The notes below the pieces were generated by a model, which was not told the DNA's origin, did no database searches, and saw nothing but the letters and a program-made list of their open reading frames with translations. The translations under genes and the position numbers were made by a program. A DNA stretch of 64,000 nucleotides from Dipylidium caninum (Eukaryota > Platyhelminthes > Cestoda > Cyclophyllidea > Dipylidiidae): assembly GCA_017562135.1 (NCBI GenBank), contig QEYB01001642.1, positions 310,001-374,000 on the forward strand, written 5' to 3'. Positions 1 to 13,691 of this stretch are shown here, piece after piece (position 1 is the stretch's first letter; every line of letters begins with the position of its first letter).

Positions 1-941
1 ATTCCGTGTTTCATGATACCTTATCTTATCTGAACCGAGCGTCAACCGTGTTTATGTATTCGTTGCATAGAGGATACTTCGGAGTCAATTGTTAAAATTA
101 TTGGAGGTACGTTTCAACATATGAAGCCAGTAATTAGAAAAAAAAATAGAGTAGTATATTTCGGCTCTTTGTTTTTTTTTCGTTTTTTTAAAACATTCTG
201 GAGGATGTGATTTTCTATTAACCTGCCTTATCCACTTTCTCAATCGTCATTAAACTCCTCACAGCGTATTCCCCGAAAATAATCTACGTTTCAACATTGA
301 TTCCTCGAGTGCTTGAACTCCCATACTTTTTATTGTCTTTCACTTGATAACCTGCGTACTTACTGCCACAAACCTCTCTATCTGCCAACTAGAATTCCGT
401 AAAAGTGTACTTATTAATCTGTCTTGAAAAAATGCATTCTCTGAGTTAATACATCATAGTCGTTTTTCACATATACCACTGTCGTTCTTCTTAAAAGTCG
501 TGTAGAATCTCCCGTTATTTTTTATTATCGAAAAGCATGAATTTCACCTTTGTTGTTCAACTTACCTTTTTTTTTCACAAACCTACGGTAAATGTTATAT
601 ACAACTCATGTTTTTTTGCCATATTCTGATTAATGTTTTTTTTTTCATGAATTATTCCTTCAATTTAATTTTCCGGTGCCATTTAGAATGGTCAACGAAC
701 CTGTATTACCCTATGCATTTGTGTTTTTACAACGTCCATGGTTACTCTTCATTTGATTGATAAAATCGTGTGCATGTATACTATATGTGTGTTGAAGACC
801 TTGTCGATGGACTTAATAGGAGGCTTAGTTTCAGATCGCGTTGGCAGTGTTATTACGTAATCCCCATTGTCTATTTTGTTCAAAGCATTATCCTCTTTGC
901 TTCATATTATACTTTTTGGGTTTGTTAAAGGCCTTAACCAG
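1..941. other. AT-rich, T-rich stretch upstream of the first visible VPS53 exon
   Basis: No exon could be supported here. The plus strand is rich in T runs, like the VPS53 introns that follow, so this is probably intron of the same gene, whose 5' half lies outside the window. A short stretch near 834-857 is flanked by AG and GT but is too short to assign. Confidence 0.4.
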
Positions 942-3900
942 GATGACAGTTCAGCGGGCAAAAAGGACGGGACAGCCTTTTCGGGAGGCAATCTCTCTAA
1001 CCAATTTTTTGCTAATTTTCTCCGTGAAGACCAGGTGAGTGTCTTGCGTCTTCCCTTTTAATGCGCTAAGCGTTTTTGTGTCCATGCAGTAGTGTATAAT
1101 GCACTAGTCGTGTTTGCGGTCTGTTCACCAAAGCTGTATTTTGAGACGGTAGCTCCCCTTAGAGGTGAAGTTGAAACTAATATATACATACACACATATA
1201 AGTGTATTTTCTTCATGAGTTTTGCCCTTGTCAACCGCTTGTTGACGTACAATAGTGGTCTTGGAAGTGATGTGAAACCTTACCCAGAAGCGTCAGCACT
1301 TTTTGCATGTACCAACCCTCTCGGCGACGTGCGTGCGCGAATTGTTCTTTAAACTCAGACTTCGCTTTGCATTTTGCGAATCCACCTAAAATTTTTAATC
1401 AAAATCACCTTGGTGAGAGTTGCAGTGTGTTTATTTCCTCATCGCTCTCTTGATAGGGGCGGAATAAGACTTGGACGAAACGCATCTATAGCAATCGCGA
1501 CTGAGATGTCAGTAGTATGCCCCTATAATATCTTCCGGTATTTTACTATTTTCCGCATTTCTTAATCATCTAGGGGAGGGGAAGACGAGAACGAAACTAG
1601 ACGCTATCTGCCTTATTCATGCAGCAGGAGATATTAGCTAGAAGAAAAACCCAAAGTGCCTTTTATAAAAACAGCACGCGCTTAATGCGTTGATGTCCAC
1701 TCTTAGGCATTCCATTAGTTATAGTCTTACAAGTATTTCCTCCTTGTGTGAAGCAAATTGGGTATTCTGTACTAATAATGATAATAATAAGGTTTATTCT
1801 TTCCCTACTCGATGCGATTCCCTTTCTATAGATAAAATCTGTGAAAACACATACCCTCAAATAAGAGACAATTTGGTAAGCAAGGTGGCACTGAAATCGA
1901 AAGACCAAATACTTTATTGTCTCTGATAATCGAGAATGTTCACCAGTTGTGCGCTTCCCCATCATTAATTTCCCGAAATATTGCTTTAAATTCTCTTTGT
2001 TGTTCTAGTATCATACAGATTCATGACAATTTCGATGGTAAACTGTTCGACAACCGCTTTCATATTTACTGTTGATTTTCATTCCCAAACTGTGGTATGG
2101 TACCGTGTAGAGCCCATGGAAATTTGCTACCTCAACTTTCAGATAAACAGCCAACGTTAACATGATTAGCGTATGTCTAAATGGCTTATCAGTGACGTCC
2201 ACACTTGCCTCATGTTTCTCAATTTTCGCCATTTTTCAATTTAGCCTGTACGTCTTTCCCATGACGAAGTCATCCGTGTCTGTGTGATCATCGTCACTAC
2301 CACATACTGCATGAAGACCGCGGAAGAACTGGAAAAACGCCTTAAGGCTGAGGTAAGTGGGAGCAGTTTACTTTTTTGTCTGATTTCGATAAATCGGTTG
2401 CGTTTTGGCCAATTGTGTGATATACGCCGAAAATGTTTTGCTATCCCATTAACGCCTTTTTTGATTTTGCTATTTCACTACTTTGTTTGCCTCTTTTTCC
2501 GCCTTATTTCAGACTTTGGTAAATGAATGCCTTCTAAGCATATTAATACTTTTTCAACAGGGTAGAACTTTGCCAGCCAATTTGTACAACTGATGGCTTG
2601 TCAGTTCAATTTCATAATTCGCTTGTCACTTTAGCCTCTTTACACGCAGTCAGTCATTTGCTTAATTTCATTCTTTTTCGTTAGCTCATGTAAATTAACA
2701 TCTTGACGTCTCCCTTAAACGGAACAGTGATTTCACGGTTATGATGCCCATGCTTATACTATATTTCGGCCATTGGAATAAATCTCGGTCCTCCCAATCC
2801 CTCTTCTCCTCGTTCAAGGGCTTCCGAGCGTTTCGTTTCAGTAATGATGTTAAAATTTAATTTTATACGCTCCGAGACTATTGAAATCTTATACCTCTCT
2901 ACAAACCTAATTCCACTACCCCTTCTTCATGTATGGCGATTCCAGATTGATGGCCAAACGTGGTTGTTCTCCTAAGTTGAGGCTGCCCTTTACTGTTTTA
3001 TTGAGTTCTTGTCTGCGTTGCCGGCGATTCTAATGTATCTTTGTCGTAAGGCAAAAATTTTGTTCTAAAAAGATTTTTACACATTGTGGCTCACTGACAG
3101 CTTGTTGGCATTCTGCTGGCAGTGTTTAGCACCGCTTGCTTTCCTCTCCTGTCACCATGATCAGTTGGAACTAATATTTAGCCGTCGTCAACTTTATCAC
3201 TTAGATTTTCCCCACTTCCAAATTATTTCTTCAATATCCTTACATTCCCAAATGCCAATATTCTTTGCCGCTTTGTACTCAATATAGTTATGCATGTCAA
3301 CTGCATTCCAAGGGCTTGGTGAACACCTGATCTGTCTACAAGATTATATTCTTCGCACCCTTGGCTATCTGTACCTCCCCGGATTTTTCACACGATCAAT
3401 TGTGAAATTAGGCTGAGGCCTCTGGGTCTTCACTAAGATGTATTTTCTCAAGATTTTGGAAATAGTAGACTTTGTACCGTTGGCGTTGACAACATGCCCC
3501 CCCCCGAGGGGATTTTCGGAAACGCTTCATCGACCATGTTTAAGCAGTCCCCAGTGCGGCTGGGAAATCCGCTTTTCCTTCAATAGATTTAGGACAGTTC
3601 TTTAATGTTCTTAGCCAGAAGGGGCTGCCTCTGACATTGAATCGTTCTTCAACGCATTTTGCGCATTTATCATTATGATTCGGCGTTTTTCCGACTTGGA
3701 CATGGATTTTCCCAATATACAATTTTGTCTGCAAGGTATAACTCTTTGATATCTTTGAATGGGTTACCCAGGGCAAATTCGATATATTTTTCGTACATAG
3801 TGCCCGACCGAATTAATCTAGATTCCACCAGTGACACCTCGAGATTAACGGCGACAAGGTGGACACTTTTTTCTTCATCTGCTAAGACTGTCCGTGTAAT

Positions 3901-6900
3901 CAGATTATCCAAGAGGCCTGATATCCCAAGAACCATTTTAGTGAAATTTCTTGAAACTTACTTATTTCCAACATTTTTACTTTGTGAATTCTTACCCCAC
4001 ACACTAATTTCTCTCTAAATCCAATTTTCTTTGAAATATCTTTGCCGATCTTTCTACCATTCCTCTAAGACCCCTTTCTGGTTGTTTTTTATAATATTTA
4101 TTACACTCACAAACGAGGTGCCACAAGTGTTAGCGTTATTGCAAGTGTGTGAATTCATGAGCTATGAAACTATCCCTCCCTGGGGGCTGTACTCTTGTAT
4201 TTGATCTGTGCCCACCAATTATTTCCTATTTCATGAATAAAGCATATAAAAAATGACTGTTGTCAAGTAGTCTGCTTCGCGTTCTCCTCGATGCCCTGGT
4301 TTTGCATAACGTTTGTGTTTTATATATATCTCGGTCAAGTCATATTTTAAATTTAGAAGCCTTTTTTGCTTAAAAGCGATGCATTTCCTTTTCCCCTTAA
4401 TTTGTTCTTATAATTACCCATTTCGTCATCCACGGGGCTTATTTATTTCGGATAATTTTCAATTGCACTATTCGTTACGTTTCCTTTTTTTCAATCATGG
4501 GCACTAATGCATTCCTTGCCTACAAATACACGTCTCCTTGAATTTGAAAAAGGCGGTTCTATGGTTGTAAGAGCTTCATTTTCTTATCTGGCACGCAGTA
4601 TAATGATTAACAAAGCAAATCATATCCTCCGTAGTTAAGTAAGTTTGTTCTTTCAACTAAACCTTGAGGTCCCTTCATTGACGACGTAAACTTGTGCTAC
4701 CAGTGGTAAGATGCAGCACAATTAGACTTCATTTGCTTTCAGATTTTCCGGTTTTTGACTTATGATGAGAGTTTTATCACTGATTTATGGCGGTAGTGTG
4801 TGTCGTAGTAAAGCTGAAGTCATTCCTACTACTGTACTGTACATGACTTAACTCTAGCACTCACTTTGGCAAAATTTCTAAACATTGGTAAGTGAAGTAT
4901 GGAGGATTGTTTGCCTTCAGATTTCATTTCCTTGGACCGGGGGCACTAAGGCTTCTACAGCTCTGTTGTAATTTTATGGGCAATAGATGCCTACCAATTT
5001 TATTTTTAGCACGTTGCAATCTGAGAAATATTTTCATAATGTAATCGTCACCTCAATGATGGCAGGACCTGTTCTGTGCTACGTAAATCTCTTCGCATTC
5101 CCACCACAGGTGCGTCCGGCCCCGTTGGCGAAAGAGGTTAGTTTCAGTTCGGAAGTGAGCAGTCTGATAGACTGTCGTTCGACGTGCGTGCACCGTCTCG
5201 TGACGGATCTCGAAGCTTCCGTGGTACCACAACTTACGGCGATGACTCGCATGTCCTGGGCCAGTCTCACTGCCGTCGGTGACCAGTCGTCCTACGTGAC
5301 CGCCATTGTCGCTCACCTCAAATCTCAAGTTCCCCTCATAAGGGACACTCTCTTCTCCGTTAGGTAATCCCGTGTTGCACCTGGCATCAAAACTAGTAAT
5401 TCAATGGGAATCTTATTTTTTCCCAACTACCCTGCCACTGTCGAGTGGAATCTCTGGAAGGGAATTCTTTCTAGCATTAGTTGCCTTGACTCTGTACCAC
5501 TATAGTAGAATAAAATAGGGAATTTATCATTGATTTGCTCAATTTCGCTTTTTTCAAACACTATTCACTTGGTTACCACAGTTACGTGGGCGAGGCAAGG
5601 GCAGTTGGTGTACTTTTAGCCCTCTGAAGTTTGGCGGACCTATGTGCCAATAATTTAAATGGTCCTGTAATATCACATGATGGAATCCCCTTTTTATAAT
5701 GGGTTTTTATTAACCAATTTCGTTGATGGTTGTGACAGCATGCTGTCGTAGATGCTTTTTATAGACTATAAAGCAAGTTGGTTGAAATCTCCCTTACCGA
5801 TCACCCTTTTGCACATCCTCTCCGATATGGCTCGTTTCTTAGTGATAAGGGAAAAAGCGGTTTTCTCTTGCCAAGAAGTATAGCAACCGTAAAGCTTAAT
5901 ATATGGCCTTTATTGGGCATTTGATATGATATTGGGATGGGGATTTTATTCTTGTGCCCCACGGTGAAATATTTTTGCGTTTCTGTAACTTAGTGCAATT
6001 TTCTCACCGTTCTTTTTTAGGTAATTCAATTTTTAATAGTGGGTATGCGGAGAAAGTTGCGCCACCGCCGATTTTTTTTGCTAGTAATGAAGTTTTGTAG
6101 CCTATATTATCACTGCAGGATCCAGTATTCAATAGCCTAGTGGCGACGATCATGGCTGGAGTGTGTCGGTAAAGAGTTGTTTGATAAATTTAGGGCCCAC
6201 TTCACACAGATTTGTATCAAGTTTGCTGACTCGATAATCAGCCGTTTTGTTGCCCACCTCTTCCGGTGCAAGCCTCTCAACACCTTCGGTGCTGAGCAGC
6301 TCCTTCTCGACACCCAGTGCCTCAAGTCCGCTCTTCTCCAGATGCCTCTTTTCGGAACTAAGGTGAGCTCCTCGTTTGTTTTGCACGCTTCCGCAGGCTT
6401 AATGTAATACAACTATGAGCTCGCCAATCAAACAGTAATCTAGTCACATTGTCTACTGTTCCATTACAATTTACTCCGACCTCGACTCATTAATTATGGG
6501 GAGGCATATATGTCAGTCCACTTTGGTTTGCGTGGTCTTTTGAGGATATAAAATATTTTTGTATAGCACCTTTAAAAAGACTTATGACTTTCACCTTACG
6601 AATTGACTCCTTATTTCGATATGTTATTTTCACCATCATCCGATTTCTTAATGAGTTTACAGACAATACGGTTTATGTGAATCCTTTAATTCGCTCTTCT
6701 TGCTTTTCTTCGATTAATTCACTAATGGGAACTATTTTGTCCCCATGTGGCTGAGGTTTGTGTGTCTGTGCCTCTGTATTATTTTTTTTAAATTCCCTTT
6801 ACACTCCATTGCGTTCAGTCTCAGAATTGTAACAGCCATCTCTTGAAGTAACATTATCTCCCCCCACCATTTCACCTTAAAATGCAATTTTATGGGTGGG

Positions 6901-9900
6901 CAAACCCTCATCAATTCCGTATTTGCCCAGGTGAGGAGTAGCATGTCGTGTAGCTCCTCTCATTTACCATTTTAACTTAGATGTGTTCCCAACTGTTGGA
7001 CAACAATTCATGGCTTTTATTCGATCAGTAACCTGTTAAAGTTAATTGCAGAAAACTTCCTCTCGACAACGCCAAACTTTGTTCAACAGTTGTTTTATAT
7101 GGTAGAAAAATTCAGGTGCCATATGGGAACTAGCAATTTATGAGCGTCTTTACAACAAATTTTCGCGAAAACACGTGTCTATTGAGTTGGCTGACCTTTG
7201 CTTGGCTCGATTCAGTGGATGGTTCTCTGGGTCGCCGGCATCCTTCACCTCGTCCGTGCGTCTTTATTTCACCTATTACAGCCGTGCTCTCCCACTCACT
7301 CTGTAAAAGTAGGTAAATTTTTAAAATGTCTCTTTATCTCCTTGACTTTTCACCTATTTGCATATAGGAATAGAGGAAATCGGGAGGTGATACTTATGTC
7401 GCGGTAGACATAAACACATAGTTTTTAATGAGTTCTCCATTATTCCATGTGGTTTGGCCTTCGCACCGCAGTAGTGACTCTTTTTTCGTTGAATATTCCC
7501 AAGTACACAGTAATTACGTTTTCAATGTTTTTTTTTTTAAAATCTCCAGTTGGAAGTCGTTTTGTGACAAGCGAACTGTGCCTGACTTAAATTCACTTAA
7601 ATGGAGGCCAAACAACAGCAAAGCGCTTTGGTGTCTGTCAGATTGCTTGTTTGATTGACACTTAAAATTCACACTATTTAAATTCTTGGCCATTTTGGTT
7701 GATGACACTTTTTTCTCTCCAAAGTGTCTGAAATACCTTCTTTATTGGATTGACATACTGTTCTTCTTACTCTTTTATGCACCCTCTAACGGAATATTGG
7801 TCTTGGTGCGAATGCATCTCTCGGGCGGTTTATTTAATTTATTCCAATTTTCACCTTAGTAAAACTGTCGTCCCAAAATCGTAATCCATTTAACGCATAC
7901 TTGCAAATGTGAGGTTAGGTTCCTTTGCCTCCCCCCTCGCGTAAGAAGATTTCGTTAACAACTTACTTTATCGCAATTTCAAGTTTTCGCATTATAATTA
8001 TCCCGCGTGAACTTAGTTAACTTCGCCTCACTGTTCCAACTTTTTAAAGGGTCACTTTCAATACGTAACATTTCGCTTGTACGTCTTTCACCAAGTCTTT
8101 GTTTTCCCTTCAGTTAAGTGGACATTAAATAGACGACGACATTAATGTTAATCATTACACATCCTCGTTGTACTTTTTTGTGTCTCTGTCCTTCACCATC
8201 TCTAATTTCTTCTGATCCCCTCAACTAATTGCCTGAATATTAAACACTTTTTGCAGTACAAGTCTACTCACTGAACTGAAATTCTCATAAACACTCAGTT
8301 CCTGTACGTAACAGTGGTAACCTCCTTTGGAAAGTTACGCAAATTATTAAAGTTGTTGCGCTTGATTTTAGAGTTTTACGTGCTTTGTTTGCTCTTTTAC
8401 TACACGTAATCTTCTTTGGTTTGCAGTTTCACTACTACGATTTTGCCTTCTAAACAATTCATTTCCAGTCTGTTTTTTGTGTGCATTTGCGGGGTTGGGC
8501 CTTTCGGGTAACCAATTAATTGGGGGAAATGGCTTCTTGTGCATTCCCTCCAGAGAGCTTTCTGTTGTAATATTCGCCCTATTTATCGTTGAATCTAATT
8601 TTTCGCAGATAATCTTTATTTTCACCATCCCCACTGAGCGTCTCTTTAATTACATCTAATGTCTGTACGTTCTGCGAACTGCTTTCCACCAACGAAGCCG
8701 CCTATGTTTAGCAGTTTATAAATGTTTGCGGTCTTTCGTATGGAACGAGTGGACACTCAATGGCAACTCTACTTCATGTTTACGTTTTTCTGTTCAAATA
8801 GGTAACAAATGTGTGAGGAGTTACGCGCTTCCCCCTCAGGTATGATTCCATTTTACACCCGATGACCTGTTTGTTGTTCAGTTCTCTTTTTCTACCAATA
8901 ATTCTCCTTTGCTGAATTCGTTTTCATTTATCTGATTTGACTCTTAGTTAAAAACTACTTGCATTTATTTACTTCTCCCGGACACATGCACCAGTTTACG
9001 TTTTTCTCCCTTTCCGAATCTTTCTCTGCCTTGTGTTCCCTATAAGGATCCCCTTTTCCCACAGTTAGCCGTTCTTTTATTATCCTCCCTTCGAGGGGTC
9101 TCAGACAATTATTCACTTCAGTGGTTGGAAATCGTTGATCTTTTTTTGCATAGCGAAATTAAGATGTTAGTAAATAGGTTAATTTGGTTGAACGTATTTT
9201 CACTGGATATTGTCTTGGGCGTGGGAGTTATTTACTCTTAAATCTGTAAGAGAGAGTTAAAGTCTTTTTTGCTTCTCTCATGTTTCGTGGAACTAGGAAA
9301 TTTTGTGGGGTGACGACGACTTATTGAGTTGATGCGGGAAGTTCATTTGAAACAGACTAAGTTGGTGGTTGTGTGGACACCGCCAGGTCATCACCCTCTT
9401 TTATACATGATGCTCGCTCTTTGAGAAATAGAAAAGCCTGGTCTTATGATGTTCTCACGGATGGTTGAGTCGTTTCTTTTTACAACGTGGGGAAGCCCTT
9501 CATATTAGCGTAAAGAATTAAACGTCGTAAGCATTCATTTTCACGTAGATAACAACAAGTATTATGAGGGCAATCTGCAGCAATGCCGTCAATGCATTGT
9601 CGTAATGCCGTCGACTAAGGAGATGCATTTAGCTACGGCAGAAGTATTGACACGGACTCTCGCTTTTCTCGCCCACCCTACATCGCTACACTGGATGTTT
9701 GAATGGGACTATAAATGGAGAGGGTAGACACTATTCATTCATCCTCCTGCCTTTTTATTGTGGCCTTATAGCGAAATGAATTGGTGTGAGGAAGAGGATT
9801 TTAACCTCATCCCCGTCAACTTGAACATGATTTCTCGCGCATCTTTGTGGATGCCAATGCTCTATTCTTCGAAATAAATTATATGTTTTTCGATATGAGT

Positions 9901-12900
9901 ATTTGGGACCGGCGGTTGTTTGTGTCTCAACGCTTTCGAAAAGCAGGTTTTTTGCGATGCTGAGCTTATACTTTGGCGTGGGGAGGGGAGAATGAAAGAC
10001 TTCCCTTTCTTTTCCTTCGGCTAGCGGAAGCGCTTTTATGCATGGTGTATTTTGCCCTCTGAAACAGCTGATCGAATGACTGCTCTTTAGAAAATCCGTG
10101 AAGATGCTCCACCATGCCGTAAATTTTCATTATAACAAATAGAATTAATGTCCCCCCCTTCCTGTTTTTCCACCACAGGAAACATTGCTAAAAGAACTGG
10201 CTTTTGTTTCGGAAGCCGGTATTAGGATTTCGTTCTTCTTGCCTTTCGTTGCTTGGTTTGATTTTCTCATCAACTTCTCAGACATGATGCTAATTCATCG
10301 ACGCGACTACTGAGTTGCTTATTAGAAACGGTATTGTGAGATTTGTTCTTATTTTAATCTGTAGGCATCTGCCTCTTAATACCTCTCTCTTGACTCCTCC
10401 TCGGTTCGAAGTGTACTGCTGAGAATCACTTCCTGCCGTAGCACCTTTCGTTACAATGTCTCTCCCTCCTTGAAAACCGGCTACGTGCTTTTATTTACTT
10501 TCATTGTCTCCCCGATAAGGTGCATTCAAATTACAGGCAACTTGTCACAGAATTTTTGTAACTGTGTCGTTTTGCTCATTGCGGACTTTTGGTGTGACCT
10601 CCCTTGTTTGTCTCCCCCCTTGCGCAGTGACTTCTCCAACCTGGATATGATTACGCTGGTGTGTAAAATCAACTCGTCCTGATTATTGCTGCACTTACCG
10701 TCGTTTTCTTATGGGGTGGAGAGGTGAGGAAAAGTTGACTGCGGCAGTCGTAAAGCTTCCCCGCGCTTGAAGCGCTTTTTCAGCCTTAGGCGTTTCACAA
10801 CGACTTGCTTCCCTCGCCTCCGCCCCCCGCACTGCGTGATTCACTGGCGCGACCGTGGTATTTGGAGAGCAGAGTTGTGTTTTAATTTGTGAAAAGCGTT
10901 ATTCTCATACCGCTCCCACAAAGTGACTCTCTGTCTCTGATGACAGCTCTGATAATCCCTATTTTTTCTGACTTCCTGCCTGATCTGGCGTGCACGGCTT
11001 CTTTCCCCCATTCCGTTTCTACGCGGATTCCTTTTGTGTCACTTTAAGTACACGTCCAGGAGTTTCCCGGGATCTAATTTGCCACCTCTCTAATACCATT
11101 AGATGAATACAGGTATACACGCGGCATCATCGAGTGTTTAAGCTCCTTCCTGTTGGCTTCTCCTATTACCGTCAACTGGTACACGACTTTTGTCGGCTTG
11201 ACTACTAGCTGCGAGACTGGTTTTTCTGTTCGACAAGCGCGCTTTACTACCTTGCTAAAACCAAAGTTTTGGCAAATTTATCTGTTATATTTTCGTCTTT
11301 CTCTTCTTACGACCACCTCTTAGAATATTTCATCATTTTTATTATGGTAATTCTTCGTGCGTGGCTATAACTGTAAGTGTTCCATCACAAATACACGGAA
11401 CTTATTTGCATCCTCAGTATCCCTTGCATGCAGCATCAACTCGCCTTTCCGCTACCTATTCGTTCTTCATTTCCAACTTTCAAAATTATCATTTTGGTGC
11501 TTCCATTGGCCATAGTGACTGTGAATAGGAACACGGTAGCGTTCGCATCTTTAATAAGTCTTGGCGCTTACATCGAGAGCTATATTTGGCATCTTTTTCC
11601 CACCTCCGCGCTCTTGTGTTAATTCCACATGTATCACCTTTACCTTAGTCTTCTTTTCTCAAATTTCAAGATTTAACAGCAAGCATACTCAAAATTAAAG
11701 TAGTTTAAGTCCCAGCCTTGCTTGCCCCGCATCTTGAGGTTCTTCGGCCTGTCGGCATTGCCTAAGCCATGAGTCTCCTCTCCCTTAACCTTAATTTCAA
11801 TTTATTTCTAAAGTGTTTTGCTTCTCTGTTCTTGTCTCCTAAAAGCACTCAGCAAATACTGTTGTACGTTAACAGCTCCAAATTTGTAAAGAACTTTTAA
11901 GCTTCGTGTTTGGTTTTTGTTAAATCTTTCTTCACGTTGGCATTCCTTAAGTCGTTTTGCCTAATTTTTGCCCCAAGTTTTGCCCCTTGACTGTAAAGTC
12001 CACTCTTAACTTTTACTTCCTCTTTCTTCCCCATATTTTTGAAAGTGCTCTGTTTGCATGCTGTTTTGCTAGTAATTGAATCCTGAAGGATACCATTACG
12101 CGTCTATCTCCGAGTTCCGTTTTTTTCTGCTCAAGGTTTGTTTGTTGTAGACGTCGCGGTGTGCTTAACTGGCTTCATTGAACCCACAGGCACGAGTAGT
12201 CTTATTTGACGCAAATCACTTTGACACGTTCCTCACAATGCGTCGTGACCCCTTATGTCCAGTTAGTAGAGAACCGCGCACACAATAGCGTTTAGAATGT
12301 TTCATAAAATGATGGTTGGTGAGAAACATTATGCTTGGTTTCTTTATATTGCGTGTGTAAGTGACTTTGTCTTTGGTTTCACTTTTAAGTCAGAATTTGC
12401 TCTTAATGCGTAGGCATTTTTTTAAAACATCCCTGTGAAGAAAGAAAGTACCGTCTATGAAAAGTGAAACCGTGTTTTGTCAAATCTTATTCAAAGGTTC
12501 TTTTCCCTTTATCTGCTTTCACAATACGCTTTAAACCGGTGAGTTATTTCGGCTATCTTTTTGTTTCTTGCTGCGCACCGTGTTACCGTTGTCAGAAACT
12601 ACTTCTCGACCAAATCTTAGCTCCGTCCTTTTTCTTTATTCTTAACATTTAAAAAACATCGTTTACATTTGGAGTCACTTTACGTAGGCGCCGTCTCTGT
12701 TTCAATAACTTTTGGCCCTCTCGAATGCCCCAATTTCTTGCCGTTGCCTGACCTCTATTAATTTTATTTACTATGAATGTAATTTCTTTCTGGAAGTTGT
12801 CCTTCCTTAGCTAATGGTATTACTTTGTCTTGGGATTTGTCTTCGTTTCACAGGTTGCCGAACACACAATTTGACTTCTTCAAGTTTTCTTCCAAGGCTG

Positions 12901-13691
12901 CAACTCCATTGGCAGTAAATTCGACGAACTGTGATGCACGATGGAGTGTCGGTCAAGCTTAAGCCTGACTACAATGGCCCTTATACTTCTGCATTAATGA
13001 AAATCATGCCATTTGTTTTTTAGTATACTGGGGGCATTTTTCACATTGGAGGTAACTGTTCTCCTTTTGCTTGTGTGCAGATAACCCAACAGCCGCCGCG
13101 CACCTTCACAGCATTGGTGCAGGAAGGCATGGCTGAGGCTGAGCGGGTCATCAAGGCGGTTATGTTGCCGATTGGTTCTCCAGCTGGCGGCACGCCTCTT
13201 CCCTCCGCCATGGGCGCACCCTCTCCCGTAACGTCCGCCGCTGGTGCCCCCGTCGCCGCTGCCGGTTCCAGTACGCATTCTATCGATCCCACTTTTGGCA
13301 GTGAGGTTCCTCCTCCGCCTGCAGTCACCAGTTTCGTGATGGGCCCTGTCAGCAGCAAAGCTGCTACGACTTTTGTTACAAGTTTTCTCCAGCTCATTCC
13401 CGACGCTGACCTTCAAACGCTCCAAAAAGTTATGGATATGAAGGCGGGTTTTTTGCACCTCTTCCTTTCGTCCCTTGAGTATGTTTACACTTGGTCATCT
13501 GTCGTGTCTTTTTGTAGGGCATCAAACGTAGTGACCAACTCACGATAATCTGCGAGTTTCGCGCAACACTTAAGAGTAGGTCAACCCGCCAGGACCGGCA
13601 GCTGCAGCAACACCCAGTCGAGTCAGAGGCCACTGGTATCCACCACTCCGCCTCAGCTGGCAGCGTGAAAGCTCTACGTGACAAGAAGTGA
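942..13691 (+). CDS. VPS53: VPS53, GARP/EARP complex subunit (3' half, six exons)
   Basis: VPS53 is a subunit of the GARP and EARP tethering complexes, which act in endosome-to-Golgi retrograde transport and endosomal recycling. Six exons join in phase: 942-1034 (start could be 931), 2245-2352, 5110-5363, 6194-6362, 13081-13443 and 13518-13691 (TGA stop). They give about 386 C-terminal residues. Family blocks visible in order are FLREDQ, TYCMKTAEELEKRLK, LTAMTRMSW, VGDQSSYVTAIVAHLKSQVP, HFTQICIKFADSI, LFRCKPLNTFGAEQLLLDT, MAEAERVIKAVM and LQTLQKVMDMKGIKRSDQ. The last intron has a GC donor (AAG|GCGGGT), forced by the unbroken MDMK-GIKR reading. A Pro/Ala/Ser-rich insertion of roughly 55 residues (about 13174-13350) interrupts the C-terminal domain compared with human VPS53. 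The N-terminal half is missing because the window starts inside the gene. AATAAA at 14433 or ATTAAA near 13940 may be the polyadenylation signal. Confidence 0.9.
6363..13080 (+). other. 6.7-kb VPS53 intron
   Basis: Donor GTGAGC at 6363 and acceptor TTGTGTGCAG ending at 13080. The flanking exons (ending FGTK, starting ITQQPP) are contiguous in the family alignment, so no coding exon is missing between them. The DNA is AT-rich with many T runs. I saw no second gene, transposase, reverse transcriptase or terminal repeats in either strand. Confidence 0.75.

Noticed and set aside
7198..7320. Hydrophobic plus-strand open frame inside the long VPS53 intron
   Set aside because: The flanking VPS53 exons are already contiguous in protein alignment, and the frame has no matching splice sites.
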